This document shows positions 52,875 through 62,091 of a DNA stretch of 64,000 bases, piece after piece; the stretch's first letter is position 1; the number at the start of each line of letters is the position of its first letter. The translations under genes were made by a program, and so were the position numbers. The notes under the pieces are model-generated. The model worked only from the letters and a program-made list of their open reading frames with translations. It searched no databases and was not told the origin of the DNA. The stretch comes from Flavobacteriales bacterium (GTDB lineage: Bacteria; Bacteroidota; Bacteroidia; Flavobacteriales_D; UBA2798): contig JAIBBF010000006.1 of the NCBI GenBank assembly GCA_019694795.1, forward strand, positions 1-64,000, given 5' to 3'.

Positions 52875-54331
52875 TACACTTTTTCATCCTTCTCAAAGCG
52901 GGCAATCCGAAAGTTCAGGTAACCTACCACAACGGTCATTATCGGACTTAACAGATTAAAGAAACAATACATCCAATACGTTCCCGTAGCCACATTCAGA
53001 ACTGTAGCTTGTGTTGCTCCGCAGGTATTCCACGGAAATAAAACGGATGTTACGGTACCGGAATCTTCCAGTGTGCGTGATAAATTTTCACCTTTTAAAC
53101 CGCGATCGCGGAAAGTTTTTGCATACATTCTTCCGGGAACAACGATGGCCAGATATTGATCGGCAGCAGTTGCATTAAAAAACACACAGGTTGCAGCTGT
53201 GGAGGCAATTAATGATCCGGTTGATTTTGCCAGGGAAACCACTGCAGATGAAATTTTTTGCAATAATCCGCATGCCTCCATTACTCCACCGAATGTCATG
53301 GCACAAACGATCAACCAAATGGTATTCATCATTCCTTCCATTCCGCGTGTAGTAAGCAATTTGCTCACATTTTCATTCGAGGTGCTTACACTTACCTCAC
53401 CGTACATGGCATTGATTACGGCCTTATAAGAAGCATCCAGATAATTGCTTGCTTTACCGGCCACTTCAGTCACTAATTGCGGTTGAAAAATAATCGCTGC
53501 TATTCCTCCCAATAGGGCACCGATAAACAATGCAGGAATGGCATCTACTTTTTTAATAATTAAAAAGATAACCACCACAGGAACGAGAAACAAAACGGGT
53601 GAGATATAAAATTTAGATTCAATCGCAATCAGCATCCCATCTATTCCACCACTACTTGGTTTGGCATCGATGGAAAAACCGAGGATTAAAAAAATAATTA
53701 TGGTAATAATTAAAGTGGGAACCGTTGTAATCATCATATACCTGATATGCGTAAACAAATCTGTACCCGCCATTGCAGGTGCAAGGTTGGTGGTGTCGGA
53801 TAAAGGCGACATTTTATCCCCAAAATAAGCACCACTGATTATAGCTCCCGCTATCATTCCTTCGTTTATTCCTAATGCACTTCCTATTCCTAATAATGCG
53901 ACACCCACGGTGGCTACGGTTGACCATGAACTTCCTGTAGAAAGGGATACAATTGAACAAACAATTACAGCTGCAACAAGGAAGATGGTTGGATTTAAAA
54001 TTTTCAGCCCATAATATATCATTGTTGGAACAATGCCGGATATCATCCATGTTCCGGCTAATGCACCAATCATTAATAAAATTAAAATAGCAGGCAAGGA
54101 ACTCACTATACTGTGAACAATTCCATCTCTAATATTTTCCCATGTAAAACCTAAACCCCATCCCACAACCGCTGCAATTCCTGCAGAGAACAAAAGAGCA
54201 ATTTGATTCGGACCGTAGGTGGCTCCATCTCCATAAAACATGACGTTTACCGACAATAATCCGATAAGAAATAAAATAGGAATCAATGCAACGAAAAATC
54301 CCGGTTCCTTGGTATTGTTATTTTTTGTCAT
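52871..54331 (-). CDS. nhaC: NhaC-type Na+/H+ antiporter
   Basis: The 486-residue protein starts at the ATG giving MTKNNNTKEPGFFVALIPIL; an ATG 28 codons upstream lies in the DUF1684 gene and adds a basic tail. About 12 membrane helices are evident. The NhaC motif SLSTGSSWSTVATVGVALL and the ion-binding GDKMSPLSDTTNLAPAM are intact. It exchanges internal sodium for protons at the inner membrane. It is the last gene of the leftward run UbiA-maf-DUF1684-nhaC, with 31 bases to its predecessor. It is tail-overlapped by the dioxygenase gene. Confidence 0.92.
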   Translation of the reverse strand: MTKNNNTKEPGFFVALIPILFLIGLLSVNVMFYGDGATYGPNQIALLFSAGIAAVVGWGLGFTWENIRDGIVHSIVSSLPAILILLMIGALAGTWMISGIVPTMIYYGLKILNPTIFLVAAVIVCSIVSLSTGSSWSTVATVGVALLGIGSALGINEGMIAGAIISGAYFGDKMSPLSDTTNLAPAMAGTDLFTHIRYMMITTVPTLIITIIIFLILGFSIDAKPSSGGIDGMLIAIESKFYISPVLFLVPVVVIFLIIKKVDAIPALFIGALLGGIAAIIFQPQLVTEVAGKASNYLDASYKAVINAMYGEVSVSTSNENVSKLLTTRGMEGMMNTIWLIVCAMTFGGVMEACGLLQKISSAVVSLAKSTGSLIASTAATCVFFNATAADQYLAIVVPGRMYAKTFRDRGLKGENLSRTLEDSGTVTSVLFPWNTCGATQATVLNVATGTYWMYCFFNLLSPIMTVVVGYLNFRIARFEKDEKVY

Positions 54332-54362
54332 TCGATTTTTTAAGCGATTAAAAATAAAAACA

Positions 54363-54953
54363 TTAGTGGGATTCCCATAATAATTTTTCTCCTGCCTCAA
54401 TGCGGATGGGGACAAAATTCTCCATTGGCGGAATGGGACAATTATATCCTGTAGTATAGGCGCAGTAAGGATTATAACAAAAATTAAAATCCAATAAAAT
54501 CTGTTTTTTATTGATCATTTCAACTTCAAGATATCTACCTCCGCCGTAGCATTCATTGCCACTTGTTAGGTCTGTAAATGGAATAAAAAGATATTCCGGA
54601 TGTAGAACAGGACTATAAACTGATAATTGAATACTGGTGTCGTTACACCTAAAAAGGGCGTAACCAAGTAATTTATATTCCTTGATTTTGCCCGAACTGG
54701 TCGGCATAGTGATGATGGATTTTTTTTTCGCTTTTTTAAAATCAGCGGTAATCCGCCACTTTTCATTCGCATCGAAAAAATGTAAGGATTCAAACTTCAA
54801 AATTTCATCTTTTTTTAATGGGGATTTTACCGTATCCTTCATTTCAAGATTTCGCTCCAGCCGATGGTTCTTTACCGAATCCAGGTAATTTCCTTGTCCG
54901 AATGAAGTAAGCGTGCTGACTAAAAACAGCAGTAAAAAAAGTTTAATCTTCAT
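54363..54953 (-). CDS. DUF1684 exported protein
   Basis: The 196-residue protein has a signal peptide (MKIKLFLLLFLVSTLTSFGQ) followed by a DUF1684 domain: HRLERNLEMKD, then LFIPFTDLTSGNECYGGGRYLE and LLDFNFCYNPYCAYTTGYNC. The last two blocks contain the conserved Gly/Tyr and Asn-Pro-Tyr-Cys residues of the family. Function is not known for the family; it is often annotated as a possible FMN-linked or heme-related protein. It overlaps the maf gene by about 11 bases. Confidence 0.88.
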   Translation of the reverse strand: MKIKLFLLLFLVSTLTSFGQGNYLDSVKNHRLERNLEMKDTVKSPLKKDEILKFESLHFFDANEKWRITADFKKAKKKSIITMPTSSGKIKEYKLLGYALFRCNDTSIQLSVYSPVLHPEYLFIPFTDLTSGNECYGGGRYLEVEMINKKQILLDFNFCYNPYCAYTTGYNCPIPPMENFVPIRIEAGEKLLWESH

Positions 54954-55536
54954 TTAAAAAATCGATTAAATTCTCATACAATAACTGTAGTGGAAGTCCC
55001 ATTACATTGTAATAACATCCATTGATCCTGCTAATCCCGATAAAGCCAATCCAATCCTGAATTCCATATGCTCCTGCTTTATCAAATGGTTTATATTTTT
55101 CTACATAATATTCAATTTCACGGAGTGATAATTCCTTGAACCAAACTTCTGTTTCACCGAAAAAACTATGAATTTTCGTTTTCGTCATGAGCGTTACACC
55201 CGTATATACTGAATGTTTTTTTCCGGATAATTGGCGAATCATTGTAACTGCTTCGTTTTTATCTGCTGCTTTATTTAATACATGGTCCTCTAAACAAACG
55301 ATGGTATCTGAAGTAATAATTAGTTCATCATCTGCCATTGATTCTCTAAATGCAAATGTTTTTTTTGCACTCAGGTAAAGTGCAATTTCTTCCCGTTTTA
55401 ATTCAGGGGAAAATGTTTCATCCACTTCCATGGTCCGAACTGTGAAATCAATATCAAGTCCGCGTAATAATTCCTGCCGGCGAGGAGATTTAGATGCCAG
55501 CACAACTTTTTTATTGTTCAGTAAAGTGGAAATCAT
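54943..55536 (-). CDS. maf: Maf-type nucleoside triphosphate pyrophosphatase
   Basis: The 197-residue protein begins with an intact Maf motif LASKSPRRQELL, followed by ITSDTIVCLEDHVLNKAADK (catalytic Asp) and SGKKHSVYTGV, the conserved substrate loop. Maf proteins hydrolyse dTTP, UTP or modified nucleotides and are linked to septum formation arrest. It overlaps UbiA by four bases and DUF1684 by about 11, so these three are translated together. Confidence 0.96.
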   Translation of the reverse strand: MISTLLNNKKVVLASKSPRRQELLRGLDIDFTVRTMEVDETFSPELKREEIALYLSAKKTFAFRESMADDELIITSDTIVCLEDHVLNKAADKNEAVTMIRQLSGKKHSVYTGVTLMTKTKIHSFFGETEVWFKELSLREIEYYVEKYKPFDKAGAYGIQDWIGFIGISRINGCYYNVMGLPLQLLYENLIDFLNED

Positions 55537-56486
55537 GAATAGAAAATTGCGAATAAAACACCCGTAAACATGGAGAATTTCATCCAGGCAGATGCAACTA
55601 AAAATCCTTTGCGGTCTTTAGCCTGATTGCATTGGTAGGCGCTGTACATCATGGGTACTATTACCAATATTGTAACATAAAGCGATGAAATTAAATCGGA
55701 TGCAAATAATTGTTGAATGGCCAGAATGGAAATGGCGAGAATAAAAATTAAAACGCTGATAAAATTTTTAGTTTTTCGAATACCCCAAACCAAGGGTACC
55801 GTAGAACAATTTAATACTTCGTCCCCTTTCATATCGGCAAGGTCCTTCTGAATTTCCCGAATAAGGGTAGATAAAAAGGCAAATGAAGAAAAGATAATCA
55901 GCTGAAACATTACATTCTTCCAATGCTGATGTCCCATAGCAACATGCGATGGAATGTGTTCCGTATAGTTCCAAATACCGGGTAATTCAACTAGCCCAAC
56001 CAACACCACCACCAGCGCTGACATGATGGCAATGGTTAGATTACCACTCAGGAATTTTCGTTTTAATGTCAGTGAATACATCCATAATCCAAACGTGGTA
56101 AACAAATGAATGATCAAGGGAAAATAGTTACCGTATTTTATACTCAGGTAAAGTGCAATGGCAATGGCAAGAACATTAAGAATAGTATGCCATAACATGG
56201 CTACCCTTTTCTTAATAAATTTCCCAACAATTACTTTATCCGGTTTATTTACGCGGTCGATCTTAATATCAAAGTAGTCATTGATAATATAACCTGCAGC
56301 TGCAATGAGAACCGTAGAAAATACCAGCAGAAAAAAGTCCAGGCATCCCAAAGTCAGTTGTACGTTATAAGGATTGTTGCTTGCCCGCAAAATAGAATCT
56401 CCGATAACGGCATACTCCATGATGTACATTGTAAATACAATGATGAGGAGATTTAATGGCCGAATTAATCGAATAAAATGCTTCAT
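55533..56486 (-). CDS. UbiA-family prenyltransferase
   Basis: The 317-residue integral membrane protein starts at the ATG giving MKHFIRLIRPLNLL; an upstream ATG adds nine residues. The first conserved Asp-rich motif INDYFDIKIDRVNKPDK (Asn-Asp-x2-Asp ... Asp) and the second region (REIQKDLADMKGDE) are present. Eight to nine membrane helices are visible. Members in Bacteroidota are annotated as geranylgeranylglycerol-phosphate geranylgeranyltransferase-like; menaquinone and heme A enzymes are the alternatives. Without menA or heme neighbours I cannot choose. It is the first gene of the nhaC run. Confidence 0.85.
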   Translation of the reverse strand: MKHFIRLIRPLNLLIIVFTMYIMEYAVIGDSILRASNNPYNVQLTLGCLDFFLLVFSTVLIAAAGYIINDYFDIKIDRVNKPDKVIVGKFIKKRVAMLWHTILNVLAIAIALYLSIKYGNYFPLIIHLFTTFGLWMYSLTLKRKFLSGNLTIAIMSALVVVLVGLVELPGIWNYTEHIPSHVAMGHQHWKNVMFQLIIFSSFAFLSTLIREIQKDLADMKGDEVLNCSTVPLVWGIRKTKNFISVLIFILAISILAIQQLFASDLISSLYVTILVIVPMMYSAYQCNQAKDRKGFLVASAWMKFSMFTGVLFAIFYS

Positions 56487-56519
56487 AGCTTCTGTGCTAA
56501 TATAGGCAAGCAAGGGGAG

Positions 56520-56547
56520 AAAAAAAATCCCGGATGAACCGGGATTT
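56520..56547 (-). terminator. Rho-independent terminator of outer-membrane protein gene
   Basis: AAATCCCGG, 5-base loop, CCGGGATTT form a perfect 9-base stem followed on the minus strand by U-rich sequence (A-run at its left edge), 9 bases after the stop of the 56.5 kb gene. Confidence 0.85.
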
Positions 56548-56555
56548 AAATCTTA

Positions 56556-57296
56556 TTAAAACAATAATATTTTTCGCTTATTCGAGCACTTGGCTTTAAC
56601 CATGTAGGCGAAATCCAGATTAGCTTCCATTACCAATTGTGCAGAAAATGGATGCGAAGGCGTATAAGTAGCATAACTAACATTAGCCGGATACTGGTGA
56701 TTGGCCTGACCTTCTTCGCTGATTAAATCGGTTAATCCATAGCTAAAACGTGCTCCGAATGTAATTCCAAAATTTTCGGTTCCGATAAAATAACCACCGA
56801 ATCCTAAATTCATCGTTGGATACCCTGGTACCAGATTATCTAAAATTACACCATCGGAAGTTTCAAACGTGGGCAGTGTATTTGTACCGGACGCTTTGCG
56901 AATAATGGAGTATCCGGGTCCAACTTCAAAATAACGACCATCTTTATTATGACGATACATCAAAATGAAATCCATCGTATGGAACTGAAGTGATTTTTCG
57001 AATTCTGGACTAGCACCGGTAACGGTATCTTTTAAATTGTATTTAAAATCCTGCTGAAATTTACTGATCATAAAATCGAACGTGATTTCATGAAAATCAT
57101 CAAGATTAAATCCCACTTTACCACCGAATCCGTACCCGGTACTTAAGCGATGATTAAACTCCTGATCATCAAAAATGTTTTTATTAAACAACCAGGTTGG
57201 TCCCCATGAACCTTTTAAACCTATATCCAGCCACCGTTGTGATGAAGCTATAGAGGCGATAAAAATAAACGACAGCAGTAGGAATGATTTTCTCAT
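56556..57296 (-). CDS. Outer-membrane beta-barrel-like protein
   Basis: The 246-residue protein has a signal peptide (MRKSFLLLSFIFIASIASSQ) and a body of alternating aromatic/hydrophobic strands with Gly turns (GYGFGGKVGFNLDDFHEITF, MNLGFGGYFIGTENFGITFG). This is typical of small OmpA-N/PorT-like outer-membrane barrels in Bacteroidota. The last residue is an aromatic (Phe), as required for barrel insertion. A perfect promoter lies upstream and a strong terminator downstream, so it is a single-gene unit. No specific function can be given. Confidence 0.82.
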   Translation of the reverse strand: MRKSFLLLSFIFIASIASSQRWLDIGLKGSWGPTWLFNKNIFDDQEFNHRLSTGYGFGGKVGFNLDDFHEITFDFMISKFQQDFKYNLKDTVTGASPEFEKSLQFHTMDFILMYRHNKDGRYFEVGPGYSIIRKASGTNTLPTFETSDGVILDNLVPGYPTMNLGFGGYFIGTENFGITFGARFSYGLTDLISEEGQANHQYPANVSYATYTPSHPFSAQLVMEANLDFAYMVKAKCSNKRKILLF

Positions 57297-57317
57297 TATA
57301 TTTGGTTATTGGATTAC

Positions 57318-57347
57318 CAAAATTACCTAAAAAGCTAAACTAAACAA
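57318..57347 (-). promoter_or_regulatory. Promoter of the 56.5 kb barrel gene
   Basis: On the minus strand TTG, 19 bases and TAATTTTG match the Bacteroidota promoter and lie 22 bases upstream of the ATG. Confidence 0.75.
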
Positions 57348-57355
57348 GACCAAAA

Positions 57356-58102
57356 ATGAAATTATTGCAGGGAAAAGTGGCCTTAATTACGGGAGCCTCC
57401 AGAGGTATCGGAAAAGGCATTGCCGTTAAGTTTGCAGAAGCCGGTGCTGATATTGCCTTTACTTACGCTTCTTCGGATGAAAAAGCCAGAGCATTGGAAG
57501 CTGAGCTTTCTGCTATGGGAATCAAAGCAAAAGGATATAAATCTGATGCTGCCGACTTTAACCAGGCTGCTCAATTAGTGGATGACGTAGTGGCTGAATT
57601 CGGTCGACTGGATGTCCTGATTAACAACGCAGGAATCACCCGCGATACCTTGTTGATGCGTATGACTGAACAACAATGGGATGAAGTAATTAACACAAAT
57701 CTTAAATCTGTTTTTAATTTAACAAAAGCGGCTCAAAAGCCGATGTTAAAACAACGCAGCGGATCCATCATTAATATGAGCTCTGTAGTTGGAGTTAAAG
57801 GGAATGCGGGTCAGGCCAATTACGCTGCTTCTAAAGCAGGAATTATAGGTTTTACCAAATCCGTAGCGCTTGAACTCGGATCCAGAAACATCCGGAGTAA
57901 CGCGATTGCTCCTGGTTTTATTGAGACTGAAATGACAGCCGTTCTCGATGAAAAAGTAGTGCAAGGATGGAGAGATTCTATTCCCATGAAACGCGGCGGA
58001 TCACCTGAAGATGTTGCCAATGCTTGTTTGTTTTTAGCATCGGATATGTCGGCCTATATTACCGGACAAACCCTCCACGTTTGTGGCGGAATGTTAACCT
58101 GA
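57356..58102 (+). CDS. fabG: 3-oxoacyl-[acyl-carrier-protein] reductase
   Basis: This short-chain dehydrogenase carries out the first reduction of the fatty-acid elongation cycle with NADPH. The 248-residue protein has GASRGIGKGIA (cofactor loop, residues 13-23), NNAG near 90-93, and catalytic Ser143, Tyr156 and Lys160 (NYAASKAG). Length is typical. The next gene follows after 12 bases and may be cotranscribed. I see no clear promoter directly upstream; transcription may begin close to the ATG. Confidence 0.95.
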   Translation: MKLLQGKVALITGASRGIGKGIAVKFAEAGADIAFTYASSDEKARALEAELSAMGIKAKGYKSDAADFNQAAQLVDDVVAEFGRLDVLINNAGITRDTLLMRMTEQQWDEVINTNLKSVFNLTKAAQKPMLKQRSGSIINMSSVVGVKGNAGQANYAASKAGIIGFTKSVALELGSRNIRSNAIAPGFIETEMTAVLDEKVVQGWRDSIPMKRGGSPEDVANACLFLASDMSAYITGQTLHVCGGMLT

Positions 58103-58114
58103 TAATACATCGGT

Positions 58115-60202
58115 TTGAAAATTCTACTGACTTACCCGGCCTGGTATATACTGCTTTGCTTAGTGGCTGGAGCACTATATGCCGGGTTGCTTTATTACAG
58201 AGAAACCAGATTCGAAGAACTATCGAAAATCTGGAAAAGGATTTTGGCTGTTTCCAGATTTCTGGTGGTAAGTATTATTGCATTTTTTCTGCTTCAGCCA
58301 TTGGTAAAAACAGAAAACAGAAGAGTAGAAAAACCAGTGGTGGTCATTGCTCAGGACAACTCCTCCTCTATTTTACAAAACAGCGATTCTTCGTTTTATT
58401 CTTCCGGATATTTATCCTCCATTCAACAATTACAAAAAGATCTTTCGGATGAATATGATGTTAGAACTTACACAATTGGCGAATCGGTACGTGAAGGATT
58501 AAACATCGATTTTAAGGACCGTACTACCGATCTGGGTACTTTGTTTGATGAATTATTTACCCGCTATTACAATCGAAATCTCGGTGCCGTTATTCTTGCC
58601 AGTGATGGAATCTATAACCACGGTTCTTCACCCGTTTACTCTGCACAACGCTTAAAAGGCGTTCCTGTTTTCACCATTGCACTGGGTGATACTACCGTGC
58701 GAAAAGATGTTTTAATTGGCGAAGTTGAATACAACCGCTTGGCTTATTTGGGAAATGATTTTCCGGTGAATGTAATTGTTGATGCAAAAAAATGTAAAGG
58801 TTCCGAGATTGATGTAAAGATTAGTCAGAATGGTCAAGCACTGAAATCGCAAAGGGTGAGTATTGCGGACGACCATTTTAGCAAATCCATCCCCTTTTTG
58901 TTGGAAGCGAGAAAAACAGGAATGCAACATTTCCGGATTGAAACCACCATTCTCGAAAATGAAGTAAGTACGCAGAATAATGTTCGAGATATTTACATTG
59001 AAGTCCTCGACTCCCGACAAAAAATTCTTCTCCTGGCCGCTGCCCCGCATCCGGATATTGCAGCCATTTCTTCTGCCATTACTTCCAATAAAAATTATGA
59101 AGTAGTAAGTAAAACAGTTTCAGAATTTACAGAGAATGTCAATGCCTATGATTTAATCATCCTGCACCAGATTCCTTCTATTACGAATCCCTCCAAAACA
59201 ATCATCGACCAGGCGAAAACAGCAAAGGTTCCGCTGGTGTTTGTGTTGGGGTCTCAAAGCTCAATTCCATTGTTCAATACGCTGGAAACCGGATTGCAAA
59301 TTCAAAATTTCAGAAACGGTACTACCAATGCATCGGCCGTATTTAATACCGGATTTACTCTCTTTTCCATGGATGAAAAATCGGGAAGAAACTTTCAGCG
59401 CTTTCCACCATTGCAAATTCCGTTTGGCGACTGGAAAAGCTCAGTGGCCATGAACACCTTGTTTTTTCAAAAAATCGGAACGGTTGAAACACGGATTCCT
59501 CTTGTAATGTACAATAGCGAACGTGATCAAAAAATTGGAATAATCGGCGGTGAAGGAATCTGGAGATGGAAAATGCAGGAATTTGCCATGAACGGAAATT
59601 CCAATTCGTTTAATGATTTTATTCAAAAATCGGTTCAATTTCTCGCCTCGCGGATTAATAAAAGTTACTTCCGCGTTAATGCAGAAAACCGTTACGAAGA
59701 GAACCAAAGCATTATCGTTTCTGCTGAATTGTACAATCAGAGTTACGAATTAATCAACGATGCTGAAGTGGAATTTATTTTGCTTCGCGAAGACAAAAAA
59801 GATTTTCGTTACCAGTTTTCACGCAGTGGTTCTGCTTATCGCCTCGATTTGGGTCGACTCCTCCCCGGTCAATATTCCTACACGGCCAACACCACTTCCA
59901 ACGGAAAAAAATATTCGGTAAACGGTCAGTTCACCGTCACCCCGGTGATGGCGGAATTTACCAGAACTACGGCCGACCATCAGTTGCTGCGTCATTTAAG
60001 TTTCGTCACCAAAGGTGAAATGGTAAATAGCAGAGATGTTGCAAAATTGAAATCCATGCTCCAGCAATCAGAAGACATTGTTGAAGTGGTTTATCCGGAA
60101 CGCCGGTTTGATGATCTGCTTCATTTTAGAAGTCTGTTTTTCCTGATTGTATTCTTATTGGCCATGGAATGGTTTATCCGGAAATGGCTGGGTGCTTATT
60201 GA
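58115..60202 (+). CDS. Membrane-anchored VWA-like protein (BatA/B-like)
   Basis: The 695-residue protein starts at TTG, as the first membrane helix (YPAWYILLCLVAGALYAGLL) begins within residues 7-25 and no ATG is nearby. A second helix (about 45-62) precedes a periplasmic VWA-like domain with an intact metal-site loop DNSSS (around residues 81-85) and AVILASDGIYNHG. Beta-sandwich-like modules follow, and a C-terminal helix (LFFLIVFLLAMEWFIRKWLG) closes the chain. Such proteins are often found with MoxR ATPases and chaperone-like envelope assembly, though none is here. The gene follows fabG by 12 bases. Confidence 0.8.
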   Translation: MKILLTYPAWYILLCLVAGALYAGLLYYRETRFEELSKIWKRILAVSRFLVVSIIAFFLLQPLVKTENRRVEKPVVVIAQDNSSSILQNSDSSFYSSGYLSSIQQLQKDLSDEYDVRTYTIGESVREGLNIDFKDRTTDLGTLFDELFTRYYNRNLGAVILASDGIYNHGSSPVYSAQRLKGVPVFTIALGDTTVRKDVLIGEVEYNRLAYLGNDFPVNVIVDAKKCKGSEIDVKISQNGQALKSQRVSIADDHFSKSIPFLLEARKTGMQHFRIETTILENEVSTQNNVRDIYIEVLDSRQKILLLAAAPHPDIAAISSAITSNKNYEVVSKTVSEFTENVNAYDLIILHQIPSITNPSKTIIDQAKTAKVPLVFVLGSQSSIPLFNTLETGLQIQNFRNGTTNASAVFNTGFTLFSMDEKSGRNFQRFPPLQIPFGDWKSSVAMNTLFFQKIGTVETRIPLVMYNSERDQKIGIIGGEGIWRWKMQEFAMNGNSNSFNDFIQKSVQFLASRINKSYFRVNAENRYEENQSIIVSAELYNQSYELINDAEVEFILLREDKKDFRYQFSRSGSAYRLDLGRLLPGQYSYTANTTSNGKKYSVNGQFTVTPVMAEFTRTTADHQLLRHLSFVTKGEMVNSRDVAKLKSMLQQSEDIVEVVYPERRFDDLLHFRSLFFLIVFLLAMEWFIRKWLGAY

Positions 60203-60203
60203 T

Positions 60204-61268
60204 TCAACGAAAAGAATCTTTTAGTTTTAAAAAGTACCGTTCAATAAGGTAATAGCTGATCAGTGCAGCAATTAATGCTCCAATGCAATTTTGAGGAAAC
60301 TGTTGAAACCATAACTCGCTTCCCGGTCCTGTGCGCAGAAATAATCCCTGCCAGAGGTAAAATCCGTACGATATTTTTCCAAGGTAGTTCATGGGCGCAA
60401 ATTCCAGGAATTGCACCGATGTGGATTCCGGTTTACAATAAATCCATCCCAACATGATCGCTGCTGCACTTCCCTGGATTATCCATGAAAGAAGCAAAAA
60501 CTCTTCCGGCAAATAAAGTGGGGATATCCAAAAAAACAGGGCCAGAAAAGGAACCAACGGATGCAGTATTAATGTTTTTAACTCCCGCCTAAAATGAGCC
60601 ATCAGTGCTCCAAAAGCAATGGGCGAAGCAGCCGGGAATAACCAACGCAAGGGACGATAAGCCTCCATCAGCGGCATCGATTTTCCTCCAACAGTGGTCT
60701 GTAAAAAGGGGAAAATTAAAATCAGAACCACCGACAGAACGATAACCAACAGAAGTGCAAAAGGCAATCCGTTTCGCGGAATCCATTTTACCAAAAGAGG
60801 CCAGGTTAAATAAAACTGCTCCTCAACACCCAGCGACCAGGTATGGGTCAACTCCACCACATTGTGAACCTGGGGCAAAAAATTATAATAATAAAAGATA
60901 GCCGCCAGATAGGCTTCGCGATTGACCAGCAGAATTTCTTTTTTATCTAAAGCAAAAACTACCAAAAGGAAAAACACCAATGCCGGAACCAAACGAAGCA
61001 ACCTACGGATCATGAATTTTCCATAGTTGATGCTTCCTGTTTTTTCCTTTTCCACCTGCAACAGCATGGTGATTAAAAAACCCGACAAGGTAAAAAACAG
61101 CAATACGCCTGATTCCCCCGAAAACAATCGCCACACCCGTTCGTGCCAGAAAAATGATTCCGGCAAAAGCTCATACAATCCGGCGTGACTCCCCACCACG
61201 AGCAAGACGGCCAAGGCACGAATACCGTCGAATCCGGGGATGTATGTAGATTTGCTCGACAAATTCAA
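60204..61268 (-). CDS. Acyltransferase 3 family membrane protein (OafA/YrhL-like)
   Basis: The 354-residue protein starts at TTG, 13 bases after a perfect -7 box; no ATG is available. It has about ten membrane helices and the family signature FDGIRALAVLLVVGSHAG, in which His28 is the conserved catalytic histidine, followed by FFTLSGFLIT and MIRRLLRLVPA. These enzymes O-acetylate or acylate sugars of lipopolysaccharide, capsule or peptidoglycan. The acceptor is not evident. It meets the VWA gene tail to tail with a 1-base gap. Confidence 0.88.
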   Translation of the reverse strand: MNLSSKSTYIPGFDGIRALAVLLVVGSHAGLYELLPESFFWHERVWRLFSGESGVLLFFTLSGFLITMLLQVEKEKTGSINYGKFMIRRLLRLVPALVFFLLVVFALDKKEILLVNREAYLAAIFYYYNFLPQVHNVVELTHTWSLGVEEQFYLTWPLLVKWIPRNGLPFALLLVIVLSVVLILIFPFLQTTVGGKSMPLMEAYRPLRWLFPAASPIAFGALMAHFRRELKTLILHPLVPFLALFFWISPLYLPEEFLLLSWIIQGSAAAIMLGWIYCKPESTSVQFLEFAPMNYLGKISYGFYLWQGLFLRTGPGSELWFQQFPQNCIGALIAALISYYLIERYFLKLKDSFR

Positions 61269-61281
61269 TTTAATTTGAATT

Positions 61282-61289
61282 CAAATCTA
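61282..61289 (-). promoter_or_regulatory. -7 box of the acyltransferase gene
   Basis: TAGATTTG on the minus strand, perfect TAnnTTTG, ends 13 bases before the TTG start. It overlaps a run of AT-rich palindromic sequence (TTTGAATTCAAA) at 61274-61285. Confidence 0.55.
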
Positions 61290-61296
61290 ATTAGAA

Positions 61297-62046
61297 ATGT
61301 GGAAGAAGTTCGGGTTGATGCTGTTCCTTACCGGGATTGTTGTAACAGGGAAAGGACAATCGTTTGAAATTCCAAATGAGTGGACCGACGATTTTGAATT
61401 GGAATGGTATCGGTCTTCCGGTTCAAATCAGGGAATCGAGCGGATTAAGTTTAAAAAAAATTACTGCAATTACCGGGAATCACGACAAGGCCAGCTTTTG
61501 GAATTTCCCTTTAAATGGTCGGAAAAGGATCAAAATGCACTTCTGATTTTTCTTAAAGAGAAGCGGTTTAATCATATTAAAATCAATAAAATAAAGCAGG
61601 TTAAAACAGATAGCCCTTCAGATTATATTATATGCAGGTATAAGGGTCAGCAATACACTATCGGAAACGATAATCTGCAAAAAGTCCATCCCCGTGATTT
61701 AAAGCGCTACCAATCGATTCAACTTCATCTTTACAATCTGGCTCATCGTTATCTTGAACCTTTAAAGGTCAATTGCACCATTCCATTTTCAGACGAGCTG
61801 ATTAATCAACTTACTGAAATTGAACTTGAATTTGTGGTGAACAATATGCAATTGAAGTGGAAATCTGGTGAGATCCCCGGGCACTTTTCAGTTCAATTAT
61901 TCCCGGGTACATATTTGATCCATGTAAAGTATAGACTGAAAAATCAGGTCGACCTCAACTTAAAATCGAAATCGTTTTCGATAGAAATAAATGCCAATAA
62001 GGGGATCGGAATCAAATTTTCGGATAATGAAGTTTTATTTGAATAA
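61297..62046 (+). CDS. Exported protein of unknown function
   Basis: No family recognised. The 249-residue protein begins MWKKFGLMLFLTGIVVTGKG and has a signal likely cut after KGQ. The mature part has an N-terminal Trp/Tyr-rich segment (FELEWYRSSGSNQG), a helical Lys-rich middle (LLIFLKEKRFNHIKINKIK) and a beta-rich C-terminal half (GHFSVQLFPGTYLIHVKYRL). The ending residues DNEVLFE are acidic. It stands alone between the divergent acyltransferase and the convergent cmk, with a 45-base gap to cmk, the only loose convergent pair in the window. Function unknown. Confidence 0.65.
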   Translation: MWKKFGLMLFLTGIVVTGKGQSFEIPNEWTDDFELEWYRSSGSNQGIERIKFKKNYCNYRESRQGQLLEFPFKWSEKDQNALLIFLKEKRFNHIKINKIKQVKTDSPSDYIICRYKGQQYTIGNDNLQKVHPRDLKRYQSIQLHLYNLAHRYLEPLKVNCTIPFSDELINQLTEIELEFVVNNMQLKWKSGEIPGHFSVQLFPGTYLIHVKYRLKNQVDLNLKSKSFSIEINANKGIGIKFSDNEVLFE

Positions 62047-62091
62047 AGATTAATTAAATAATTTTAAATCAAACGATTAAAATATTTGTAT

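Noticed and set aside
61262-61285. AT-rich palindromes TTTGAATTCAAA and AATTCAA/TTGAATT before the acyltransferase
   Set aside because: They are AT-rich and low complexity and overlap a promoter box; likely chance, so noted only with the promoter.
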